Positions 4,346 to 10,466 are shown, counted from the first letter of the stretch. The stretch: DNA of 10,466 bases from CAZCBN01 sp964496975 (GCA_964496975.1 CAZCBN010000114.1:1-10466); one strand, 5' to 3'. The notes: generated from the letters alone by a model not told the origin. Made by a program: numbers and translations.

Positions 4346-6688
4346 ATGCCCGTGTCGCGTCAGGTTGGGTTGTCGTTGCGTGGGATCTCGCTCACGGCCG
4401 GGCTTGGGCTGTTCGTGTCGGCGGGGCTTGCGCAGCCGGCGACGCCCCCGCGGCCGGGCGTCTTTGCGGTGCTGCCCGACACGCAGTTTTACAGCGAGCA
4501 GTCGGCGCTGACGGCGAACTTCAACAACCAGACGTCGTGGCTCGTCTCGAGCCGCGCGCGGCTCAACCTGAACTACGTCGCGCACCTGGGCGACATCGTG
4601 AACGGCGGCAGCAGCGACACGCAGTGGGCCCGCGCGAACGCCGCGATGTCCACGCTGGACGGCGTGGTGCCCTACCTCGCGTGCCTGGGCAACCACGACT
4701 ACGCCGTCACGGGCGACAAGGACAGCGGGTCGGAGAAGTACCGCAGCTTCTTCGGGCCCCAGCGGTACGCGGGGCAGACGCACTACCTGGGCTCGGACGC
4801 GGCGGGCGAGAACCACGTGGGCCTGTTCACGTCGGGGGGCGTGCAGTTCCTGGTCTTCGCGCTCGAGTACCGGCCCGACACCGCCGACATGGCGTGGGCC
4901 CAGGGGTGGATCAATCAATACCCCAACGCCGCCGTGCTGGTCGCCACGCACGAGCACGTGCGTGACGGCAGCTCCACCGACGGCACGGGCGCGGGCCGCA
5001 GCACCGCGGGCAACGCCACCTTCGCCGGCCTCATCCGGCCCAACGGGCGCGTGCTGCTCGTCGTGAACGGCCACTTCGCCAGCGGGCCCCTGAACGCCGA
5101 CGGCGAGTGGAAGCAGACCGTGCTGAACGCCGAGCAGACGAACGTCAGCGAGATCCTCACCGACTACCAGGGCTGGACCAACGGCGGCGACGGCTGGCTC
5201 CGCTACTACGTGCTGGACACGCACCACGGCCTGATCCACGCCCGCACGTACAACGCCACGCGGAACATCTTCCAGCTCGACGCGAACTCGACCTTCTCCA
5301 TGCCGGTCGACTTCGGGGCCCGCACCGTGGCGTCCGAGCCCATCCACCGGACCATCGCGGTCGCCGACAACACCAACGGCTACACCGGCGGGCAGGACGT
5401 GGAGCTGCGGGCCTCGGCGCCCGACGTGGTGCCGCCCTTCAGCTTCCTCGCCCGCGTGGACTCGGCGGACGACGCGGGGCAGCCGACGCAGTTCCTCATC
5501 CAGTTCGCCGACCTGTTCGGCGGCGCGGGCGGGGCCGCGGGGCCGCTGGACGCGGCGTCGGACGTGCTGCACGCCGAGCTGCAGTTCAACTTCACCGACG
5601 CGGGCAGCGGCATGGCGGCCCACCGCCTGCTGGTGCCGTGGAGCGAGACGACCGCGACGTGGAACGCGCTGAACGCCGGCGTGACGGCGAACGGCGTCGA
5701 GGCGCGGGCCGAGCCCGACCAGGTCATCGGCACGCCCAACGCCAACCCGAACGTCTACACGGGCCTGCAGAGCGTGGACGTGACGCGGGCCCTGCGCGGC
5801 TGGCTCAACGGCGAGCCCAACCACGGCTGGGCCTTCCTGCCCCTGCCGGGCGGGAGCAACGCGGTGGGCTTCACGCCCAGCGAGTACCCGGTGCCGTCGC
5901 TGCGGCCCAACCTGCTCGTGACGGTGCCGACGTCGCCCGTGCGCGTGGCGACCTTCCGCGCGGGCGAGGGCGGGTACACCGGCGCGGGCGACACCATGCT
6001 GCGGCAGGCGACGCCCAGCACCGACTACGCCGAGGCGACCTCCATCTTTGTGGACGAGAGCGACGCGGGCGGGCGCATCCAGGCGCTGGTGCGGTTCGAC
6101 GGCTTGTTCGGCGAGAACGAGGGGCAGGTGCCCGCCGACGCGCGCGTCACCTCGGCGATGCTCGAGCTGCACGCGATCAACGGCGGCAGCGGCCTGAGCG
6201 TGCAGCGCATGCTTCGCACCTGGGCCGAGAACAGCACGTGGAACGGCCTGGGCGCGGGCGTGTCGGCCGATGACGTGGAGGCCGAGCGCTGGGTGCTCGA
6301 CGCGGCCGGCGCGGCGAACGCGTCGGCCAACGTGCCCGCGGGCCGTGTGCTGCTGGACGTGACCGAGGCGGTGCAACGCTGGCTCGTCGGCGAGGCGAAC
6401 CAGGGCCTGCTGCTGAACACGCGGACGAGCGGGACCGACGGCATCGAGCTCGCCAGCAGCGAGCACCCCGACCCGGCGCTGCGGCCCAGGCTCATCGTGC
6501 GGTTCACGGGGGGCACGGCGCCGTGCGCGGCGGATTTCAACGCCGACACCACGCCGGGCGACATCTTCGACCTGTTTGACTTCCTGGCCGCGCTCGACGG
6601 CGGGCTGGACTTCAACGGCGACACCACGCCCGCGGACATCTTCGACCTGTTCGACTTCCTGGCCGTGCTCGACGCCGGCTGCCCCTGA
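4346..6688 (+). CDS. secreted calcineurin-like phosphoesterase with DNRLRE modules and dockerin-like tail
   Basis: Predicted exported metal-dependent phosphoesterase of unknown substrate, 780 residues. Residues 1-29 form a Sec signal peptide (R5 and R12, hydrophobic 14-29, likely cleavage after AGLA). The catalytic domain (about 36-320) has D45-T-Q47, H80-L-G-D83, G115-N-H-D118, T201-H-E-H204 and N241-G-H243, which are the metal-binding blocks of the calcineurin-like fold; it closes with ILTDYQGWTNGGDGWLRYY. The last block is GHFA, not GH-x-H. Two DNRLRE (disaggregatase-related) modules follow at about 328-527 and 532-721, each with YTG..D..LR, a W-x-E..T-W-N core, a D-V-T..W-L-x-GE-x-N block and an LRP-x-L end. 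The tail (727-780) holds two D-F-N-x-D-T-T-P repeats bounded by C727 and C779. It is probably displayed outside the cytoplasm. Strong ribosome binding site; no operon partner. Confidence 0.85.
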   Translation: MPVSRQVGLSLRGISLTAGLGLFVSAGLAQPATPPRPGVFAVLPDTQFYSEQSALTANFNNQTSWLVSSRARLNLNYVAHLGDIVNGGSSDTQWARANAAMSTLDGVVPYLACLGNHDYAVTGDKDSGSEKYRSFFGPQRYAGQTHYLGSDAAGENHVGLFTSGGVQFLVFALEYRPDTADMAWAQGWINQYPNAAVLVATHEHVRDGSSTDGTGAGRSTAGNATFAGLIRPNGRVLLVVNGHFASGPLNADGEWKQTVLNAEQTNVSEILTDYQGWTNGGDGWLRYYVLDTHHGLIHARTYNATRNIFQLDANSTFSMPVDFGARTVASEPIHRTIAVADNTNGYTGGQDVELRASAPDVVPPFSFLARVDSADDAGQPTQFLIQFADLFGGAGGAAGPLDAASDVLHAELQFNFTDAGSGMAAHRLLVPWSETTATWNALNAGVTANGVEARAEPDQVIGTPNANPNVYTGLQSVDVTRALRGWLNGEPNHGWAFLPLPGGSNAVGFTPSEYPVPSLRPNLLVTVPTSPVRVATFRAGEGGYTGAGDTMLRQATPSTDYAEATSIFVDESDAGGRIQALVRFDGLFGENEGQVPADARVTSAMLELHAINGGSGLSVQRMLRTWAENSTWNGLGAGVSADDVEAERWVLDAAGAANASANVPAGRVLLDVTEAVQRWLVGEANQGLLLNTRTSGTDGIELASSEHPDPALRPRLIVRFTGGTAPCAADFNADTTPGDIFDLFDFLAALDGGLDFNGDTTPADIFDLFDFLAVLDAGCP
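6533..6682 (+). repeat. 75-bp in-frame tandem duplication encoding two dockerin-like motifs
   Basis: Two adjacent 75-base units (6533-6607 and 6608-6682) encode D-F-N-x-D-T-T-P-x-D-I-F-D-L-F-D-F-L-A-x-L-D twice. Apart from their last few bases they differ at only about seven or eight positions. Each unit resembles a dockerin/EF-hand calcium loop (D-x-N-x-D) followed by a helix. The near-identity suggests recent duplication or gene conversion. Confidence 0.85.
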
Positions 6689-6711
6689 GGCGGCGGGCGG
6701 GCGCCGGCAAT

Positions 6712-6730
6712 CTGACGGCAAGCGCGTCAG
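6712..6730. terminator. candidate bidirectional hairpin between convergent genes
   Basis: CTGACG (6712-6717) and CGTCAG (6725-6730) form a perfect 6-bp stem with a 7-base loop. It sits between the phosphoesterase stop (6686-6688) and the convergent small gene, overlapping that gene's stop codon. No T-run follows on either strand, so intrinsic termination is doubtful. Confidence 0.3.
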
Positions 6731-7047
6731 GCCGTGGGGCCGGGCGCCTTGGCGGCGTGGGTCGCCTCGATCTCGGCGAGCAGCGCGAGGTCGTCGTCGG
6801 TGAGCGTGCGCTCCAGATCCGAGAGCCGGCGGTCGAACGCGTCGAGCAGGCGCTCGGCGCTGTCCACGGCGTTCTCGATGCTGGAGCGGCCGCCGATGAG
6901 CGTTCGCGCCGTGCCCGGCACCCGGAGGGCCGAGAGGTGCCGCTCGGACGCGGCCTTGGTGTCCAGCAGCACGCGGAGCAGGGTGTGCGCCTCGTCTCGG
7001 CGCGCCCGCTCGCGGACGATGATGGGATGGGTACGAACCGTTGACAT
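6727..7047 (-). CDS. small helical/coiled-coil protein of unknown function
   Basis: A 106-residue product that I do not recognise. It has no signal peptide, membrane segment or cysteine. It reads as two helical stretches: about 13-42, rich in Arg, Glu and Leu, and about 55-100, where SSIENAVDSAERLLDAFDRR and the following LSDLERTLTDDDLALLAEI show heptad-like hydrophobic spacing. A PGTARTLIGGRS turn (44-55) separates them, suggesting a helical hairpin or dimeric coiled coil. The gene is supported by a clear GGAGG (7054-7058) six bases before the ATG and by a composition that is balanced and charged rather than the Arg/Pro-rich style of spurious frames. It converges on the phosphoesterase gene and is divergent from ruvA, so it is probably its own transcription unit. 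Confidence 0.7.
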   Translation of the reverse strand: MSTVRTHPIIVRERARRDEAHTLLRVLLDTKAASERHLSALRVPGTARTLIGGRSSIENAVDSAERLLDAFDRRLSDLERTLTDDDLALLAEIEATHAAKAPGPTA

Positions 7048-7328
7048 CTCACGCCTCCGGTGCCGTAGATCGGCGGCGGCAGGGGCCCGGGGCCAGCGTT
7101 GCGGCGTCGTTCGGTGTCGGCCCGCGTCGCGGCAGCCGGAGCATCCGGCCCAAGCGTGCTGACCCCGGCGAGCGCCGCGAAACTGTTCGGGCGGCGCGGG
7201 CTGCGCGGCCCCGCCTCTCGGACGGCGGGCGAGTTTGTGGACGTGCCGCGGGCCCGAACGCGGCGGCGTCGGACCGAACGTTCTGCCGGACGGGCGTTCT
7301 GTGTGGGGCCGGGGCTGGGCGTTTTGGT

Positions 7329-7367
7329 GGGGCGTTGGCGCGGGGCGTTGGGGCGGGGCGTTGGGGC
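7329..7367 (+). repeat. G-rich 13-bp tandem repeat, 3 units
   Basis: Three contiguous 13-base units: GGGGCGTTGGCGC, then GGGGCGTTGGGGC twice. The region 7311-7378 around it carries many runs of 3-4 G on the coding strand, compatible with a G-quadruplex just upstream of ruvA. Function unknown. Confidence 0.85.
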
Positions 7368-7384
7368 GTGGTGCGGGGTGCCGC

Positions 7385-7390
7385 TACGCT
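7385..7390 (+). promoter_or_regulatory. candidate -10 box for ruvA (TACGCT)
   Basis: TACGCT fits TANNNT and ends nine bases before the ATG at 7400. The implied leader is none to a few bases, and no proper Shine-Dalgarno is seen, only GGGG (7392-7395). No -35 match was found; the sequence upstream is the G-rich repeat. Low confidence. Confidence 0.25.
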
Positions 7391-7399
7391 CGGGGCCTC

Positions 7400-8083
7400 A
7401 TGATGACTCGATTCAGCGGTCGCGTGGTGGGCGTTGGGCCGTACTCGGTGGAGGTGTCGCCGGGCGATGCGGCGGGCGCGGCCTTCGCGTTGGAGGTGCA
7501 CGTGCCCGCGTATCTGGCGGAGCGGCTTGCGGGGGAGGTGGGGCGGTCGGTGCAGTTCCACACGCGGCTGCACCTTGAGAGCGTGAACCAGGGGGCGAGC
7601 TTTGTGCCCCGGCTGCTCGGGTTCAAGAGCGTGGCCGAGCGGGCGCTGTTTGAAAAGCTGACGACCGTGAAGGGGCTGGGCGCGAGGCGGGTGCTCCGCG
7701 CGATGGCGATCGAGCCGGGGCAGATCGCCGCGGCGATCGCCCGGCGCGACGCGAAAGCGCTCACGCAGCTTCCGGAGATCGGCAAGCGGCTGGCCGAAAC
7801 CATCATCGCCGAGCTGCACGGCAAGGTGGACGACCCGGGCCTTGAGGACGGGGCCGGCGGCGCGGGGCCGGCCGGTCGGGCCGGGGCCGGGACGGCGGGC
7901 ACGACCCTGCCGGGGGCCGCGGGAGAGGCTGTCGCGGCCCTGGTGTCGCTGGGTCAGACCACCGCGGAGGCCACGGCGGCGGTGCAGCGGGCGATGGCGT
8001 CGCGGGCCGAGGGCTCCCCGGACCTTGGGGTCGAGGATGTATTGCGGATTGTTTTCTCGGGTTCTGCCGCGGGGGGCTTGTAG
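7400..8083 (+). CDS. ruvA: Holliday junction branch migration complex subunit RuvA
   Basis: DNA-binding subunit that grips the four-way junction as a tetramer and loads the RuvB motor during recombinational repair. The product is 227 residues, slightly longer than the usual 190-205. Order: OB-fold domain (1-73), then PRLLGFKSVAERALFEKLTT leading into a helix-hairpin-helix VKGLGARRVL (90-99). A second HhH follows (LTQLPEIGKRLAETIIAEL, 121-139). Then come a Gly/Ala-rich linker (145-172) and the C-terminal RuvB-contacting domain (173-220). In place of the usual R-E-D-A before LYGF, this protein has LESVNQGASFVPRLLGF, so the acidic pin is altered. ATG codons at 7400 and 7403 are both possible; the longer one is used. 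ruvB and ruvC are not adjacent in the window. Confidence 0.93.
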   Translation: MMTRFSGRVVGVGPYSVEVSPGDAAGAAFALEVHVPAYLAERLAGEVGRSVQFHTRLHLESVNQGASFVPRLLGFKSVAERALFEKLTTVKGLGARRVLRAMAIEPGQIAAAIARRDAKALTQLPEIGKRLAETIIAELHGKVDDPGLEDGAGGAGPAGRAGAGTAGTTLPGAAGEAVAALVSLGQTTAEATAAVQRAMASRAEGSPDLGVEDVLRIVFSGSAAGGL

Positions 8084-8096
8084 GGCCTTTGGCGCT

Positions 8097-8168
8097 GGGG
8101 CGGGGGCCGGGGCGGCCTTCGAGGAGGGGGAGCCGGGCCTGGCGGGGCTGCGGGCGGGGCGGGCCCCG
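8097..8168 (+). other. G-run-rich spacer between ruvA and the GAF-GGDEF gene
   Basis: The 159-bp spacer has dense G runs on the coding strand: GGGG (8097-8100), GGGGG (8102-8106), GGGG (8109-8112), GGGGG (8126-8130). It ends with a perfect stem CGGGGC-GG-GCCCCG (8155-8168). It could form a quadruplex or a hairpin, but no T-run marks an intrinsic terminator. No gene seen. Confidence 0.4.
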
Positions 8169-8227
8169 ATGACAGGGCGCCGGGTCGGGGCCGGGCTGGG
8201 GGCGGGCCGGGCCGGGACACGCCGTGC

Positions 8228-8233
8228 AGGAGG
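8228..8233 (+). promoter_or_regulatory. Shine-Dalgarno AGGAGG of the GAF-GGDEF gene
   Basis: A perfect AGGAGG lies six bases before a GTG (8240) and nine before an ATG (8243); a third in-frame ATG is at 8246. The strength of this site contrasts with ruvA and dnaX on either side, which lack one. Confidence 0.75.
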
Positions 8234-8242
8234 GTCCCCGTG

Positions 8243-9292
8243 ATGATGGAACCGATCTTGACCGCCGACGAGCCGATCCGCCTGGGCCACCTGCACGCGA
8301 CGGGCCTGCTGGACTCGCCCCTGGAGAACCGCTTCGAGCGCATCACGAGGATGGCGTGCCGCCTGCTGGGCTGCCCCATCGCGGCGGTCTCGCTCATCGA
8401 CGCGCGGCGGCAGTTCTTCAAGTCGGTGCAGGGGCTGGACGCGAGCGAAACGACGCGGGGCGTGTCGTTCTGCGGGCACACCATCCTGGGCGACGACGTC
8501 ATGGTGGTGCAGGACGCGCGGCGGGACCCGCGGTTCCATGACAACCCGCTCGTGCTGGGCGAGCCCAACATCGTCTTCTATGCCGGATGCCCCATCCGCT
8601 CGCGCGAGGGGGCGAAGATCGGCAGCCTGTGCGTCATCGCGCCCACGCCCCGCGTGCTGAACGCGGAGGACCGGGCGCTGCTGCGCGACCTCGCGGCGCT
8701 GGCCTCGATGGAGATCGCCGCGTCCGCCGGCCTCGCGATGCAGGACGACCTGATGGGGCAGGTGCGGGAGATGTCGCACGCCGCGCGGGTGGACCCGCTG
8801 ACGCGGGTCTGGTCGCGTGAGGCGATCCTGGACATCGCCGCCGAGCGGATGGCCCGCGGGTCGGGCGTGTTCGGGCTGCTGGTCGTCGACGTGGACGACC
8901 TGCGCCGGGTGAACGAGGAGCACGGGTACCGCGCGGGGGACCTGGTGCTGCGGCGGGTGGCGCAGCGCGTGCTCGCCGCCGCGGGCGACAACGACGCGCT
9001 GGGCCGCCTGGACGGCGAGGAGTTTCTGCTCGCGCCGTCGTACGTGGACGGGCTGGCCGGCGCGACCAGGCTGGCCGAACAGGTTCGGGCCGCGGTGGAG
9101 TCGTCGCCGGTGCGGGCGTCGGGGGCCGACCTCGCGGTGACGGTGAGCGTGGGCGTGGCCGTCGGACCGCGCGAGGGGGGCGTCGAGGGCCTGCTGCGCA
9201 GCGCCGAGGCGGCCGTGGTGGCGGCCAAGGGCTCGGGCTGGAACCGCGTGCAGGTCGCGGCGGGGCACGGGCCGGGCGCCGCGGCGGCCTGA
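8243..9292 (+). CDS. GAF-GGDEF domain protein with degenerate GGDEF signature
   Basis: Probable cytoplasmic sensor of the diguanylate cyclase family, 349 residues with no membrane segment. GAF domain at about 26-160, with the well-conserved FCGHTIL (77-82), a DARRDPRF block (91-98), NIVFYAGCPI (109-118) and IGSLCVIAPTPR. GGDEF domain at about 183-337: DPLTRVWSRE (184-193) is the usual entry, D216 and D218 with N224 and G232-D233 hold substrate and metal positions, and SVGVAV lies near the end. The signature is D257-G-E-E-F261, so the first Gly is Asp. The I-site RxxD that should lie five residues earlier is GDND (248-251), lacking Arg. It may make cyclic di-GMP without product inhibition, or be an inactive receptor. 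I prefer ATG 8243, although GTG 8240 is equally placed relative to AGGAGG. Confidence 0.88.
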   Translation: MMEPILTADEPIRLGHLHATGLLDSPLENRFERITRMACRLLGCPIAAVSLIDARRQFFKSVQGLDASETTRGVSFCGHTILGDDVMVVQDARRDPRFHDNPLVLGEPNIVFYAGCPIRSREGAKIGSLCVIAPTPRVLNAEDRALLRDLAALASMEIAASAGLAMQDDLMGQVREMSHAARVDPLTRVWSREAILDIAAERMARGSGVFGLLVVDVDDLRRVNEEHGYRAGDLVLRRVAQRVLAAAGDNDALGRLDGEEFLLAPSYVDGLAGATRLAEQVRAAVESSPVRASGADLAVTVSVGVAVGPREGGVEGLLRSAEAAVVAAKGSGWNRVQVAAGHGPGAAAA

Positions 9293-9314
9293 GCCGCCGC
9301 ACGCGGGGGCGTCC

Positions 9315-9350
9315 CGCGGGGCCTTCCCGCGAGGGCGGGGGCCCGGGCCC
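9315..9350 (+). terminator. candidate hairpins after the GAF-GGDEF gene
   Basis: CGCGGG (9315-9320), loop GCCTT, CCCGCG (9326-9331) is a perfect 6-bp stem 22 bases after the stop codon. It is followed by a 12-bp palindrome GGGCCCGGGCCC (9339-9350). There is no U-tract, so this is at best an atypical terminator or pause site separating this gene from dnaX. Confidence 0.35.
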
Positions 9351-9351
9351 T

Positions 9352-9357
9352 TAGACT
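9352..9357 (+). promoter_or_regulatory. candidate -10 box for dnaX (TAGACT), predicted leaderless mRNA
   Basis: TAGACT matches TATAAT at 4/6 and ends six bases before the dnaX ATG at 9364. Initiation at the usual distance would fall on or next to the A of the ATG. There is no Shine-Dalgarno sequence. The box sits right after the hairpins that could end the preceding transcript. No -35 element is recognisable in the GC-rich sequence upstream. Confidence 0.4.
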
Positions 9358-9363
9358 GCCGGC

Positions 9364-10466
9364 ATGGCGTACACGGTGCTGGCGCGGCGATACCGATCGA
9401 CGGACTTCGGCGAGGTGGTGGGGCAGGACGCGATCGCGCGGACGCTGCGAGCCGCCATCGAGCAGGGGCGGGTCGCCCACGCCTATCTCTTCACCGGCAC
9501 GCGGGGCGTGGGCAAGACCTCCATGGCCCGCATCTTCGCCAAGGCCCTGAACAACCCCGAGGGCCGCGAGGACGTCTCCCGCGCCATCATGACCGGGCAG
9601 GACACCGACGTCATCGAGATCGACGGCGCCAGCAACAACAGCGTGGACAACGCCCGCGAGCTGATCGCCGGCGCCGCCTACCGGCCCATGCGCGGGCTCT
9701 ACAAGATCTACATCATCGACGAGGTGCACATGCTCAGCACCGCCGCCTTCAACGCGCTGCTGAAGACCATGGAGGAGCCGCCCGAGTACGTCAAGTTCAT
9801 CCTGTGCACCACCGAGGCGCACAAGGTGCCCGCCACCATCCAGAGCCGCTGCCAACGCTTTGACTTCCGCAACATCCCCGCGGGCCAGATCGCCGAGCAC
9901 CTGCGGGCCGTGGTGGAGAAAGAGGGCCTGGCGGCCGAGCCCGAGCTGATCTTCGCCGTCGCGCGGCTCGGCAACGGGTCGATGCGCGACGCGCTGAGCG
10001 TGCTCGACCGCCTCATGGCCTCGGGCGAAAAACGCCTGACCGTGCGCGGCCTCGACGAGCTGCTGGGCCTGCCGAGCCGCGAGGTCATCGGCGGGCTGGT
10101 GGACGCCGTCGCCTCGGGCGACGCGGGGGGCGTGCTGCGGGCGGGGGGCGACCTCGCGTCACGCGGGGCGGCGCTCGACCAGGTGGTGGAGTCGCTGCTC
10201 GACCGCCTCCGCGACCTGATGGTGCTGTCGGCGTGCGGGGCCGAGACGGACCTTGTGGAGCTGAGCCCCGAGGCCCGGCGCGAAGAAGCGGCCCGGGCCG
10301 AGCGGTTTGAGACCGCGGGGCTGGTCCACATGATCGCGCTGTGCGAGAGCGTGCAGCGCGCGCTCAAGACCAGCAGCTCGCCCCGGGCCCTGTTCGACGC
10401 GCTGCTCGTGCGGCTCGCGCTGACAGAGAAACTCGCCGACGCGGCGGCCGTCGTGCGGGCCGGCAT
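9364..10466 (+). CDS. dnaX: DNA polymerase III subunit gamma/tau (partial, C-terminus outside window)
   Basis: AAA+ motor of the clamp loader, which opens the beta sliding clamp and, as tau, links polymerase cores to the helicase. The visible 367 residues cover the ATPase, lid and collar domains. Seen: the RRYRSTDFGEVVGQ entry, Walker A GTRGVGKT (45-52), and IEIDGASNNSVDNAREL. Walker B and the DEVH box (119-122) are followed by MLSTAAFNALLKTMEEPPE. Also present are sensor 1 CTTE (148-151), the SRC arginine finger (161-163) and the sensor-2 GSMRDAL (205-211). The four-Cys zinc module normally found between Walker A and the IEID block is absent: the interval ALNNPEGREDVSRAIMTGQD has no cysteine and is shortened. 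The C-terminal tau region and any frameshift site lie beyond the right edge. The ATG start is supported by homology and an adjacent TAGACT box. Confidence 0.96.
   Translation, partial: MAYTVLARRYRSTDFGEVVGQDAIARTLRAAIEQGRVAHAYLFTGTRGVGKTSMARIFAKALNNPEGREDVSRAIMTGQDTDVIEIDGASNNSVDNARELIAGAAYRPMRGLYKIYIIDEVHMLSTAAFNALLKTMEEPPEYVKFILCTTEAHKVPATIQSRCQRFDFRNIPAGQIAEHLRAVVEKEGLAAEPELIFAVARLGNGSMRDALSVLDRLMASGEKRLTVRGLDELLGLPSREVIGGLVDAVASGDAGGVLRAGGDLASRGAALDQVVESLLDRLRDLMVLSACGAETDLVELSPEARREEAARAERFETAGLVHMIALCESVQRALKTSSSPRALFDALLVRLALTEKLADAAAVVRAG

Larger units (their letters stand above)
7048..7399. other. 352-bp divergent intergenic region before ruvA
   Basis: I see no convincing gene here: the open frames give Arg/Gly-rich low-complexity peptides with no start signal. 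It contains a palindrome CGAA-N4-TTCG (7178-7189), GAACGTTC (7276-7283), a direct repeat CGTTCTG-N9-CGTTCTG (7279-7301), a G-rich 13-bp repeat (7329-7367) and a TACGCT box near ruvA. It should hold the promoters of both the small minus-strand gene and ruvA. Confidence 0.6.

Noticed and set aside
3218..6721. A 1167-codon open frame on the minus strand
   Set aside because: It is the antisense of pgsA, pgpA and the phosphoesterase gene. Its product is Arg/His/Val/Gly-rich without domains, as expected of an antisense frame in very high-GC DNA.
7041..7403. Possible small genes in the spacer before ruvA
   Set aside because: The frames give Arg/Gly-rich peptides, have no start signal and run through the G-rich repeat.
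7049..9268. A 739-codon open frame on the minus strand
   Set aside because: It lies antisense to ruvA and the GAF-GGDEF gene, both of which have clear family motifs. The product is Arg/His/Pro-rich low complexity.

Overview
The window is high-GC bacterial DNA with no mobile elements, RNA genes or CRISPR. Three things point to a planctomycete, most likely class Phycisphaerae. The secreted protein in the middle ends in a Cys-bounded pair of D-F-N-x-D-x-T repeats of the kind often called a GC-type dockerin. The RuvA has a 'PRLLGF' core, and the DnaX has no zinc-binding module. The taxonomic call is inference from protein style, not from a marker gene.

Left part (1-2725, minus strand): respiratory complex I genes nuoJ, nuoK and nuoL, read right to left. 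nuoL runs off the left edge. nuoJ and nuoK are translationally coupled. nuoK and nuoL are separated by about 200 bp that holds an array of eight 8-bp units followed by an array of four 7-bp units. NuoJ is about twice the usual length. A divergent intergenic region (2726-2936) carries a plausible nuoJ promoter, so this nuo module appears to have its own transcription start.

Middle (2937-4174, plus strand): pgsA and pgpA overlap by ATGA. They encode two consecutive steps of phosphatidylglycerol synthesis. Next comes a secreted calcineurin-like phosphoesterase (4346-6688) with two DNRLRE-type modules and the dockerin-like tail. It faces a small minus-strand coiled-coil protein of unknown function (6727-7047).

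Right part (7400-10466, plus strand): ruvA (Holliday junction branch migration), a GAF-GGDEF protein with a degenerate GGDEF signature and no I-site, and dnaX (clamp-loader tau/gamma), which is cut by the right edge. The spacers before ruvA and before the GAF-GGDEF gene are very G-rich, and the one before ruvA holds a 13-bp tandem repeat.

No single new defence or mobile system is visible. The most notable signals are the enlarged NuoJ, the zinc-less DnaX, the secreted phosphoesterase architecture, TANNNT boxes placed so that pgsA and dnaX mRNAs could be leaderless, and a switch of strand composition from C-rich to G-rich around 3.6 kb that does not follow gene orientation.
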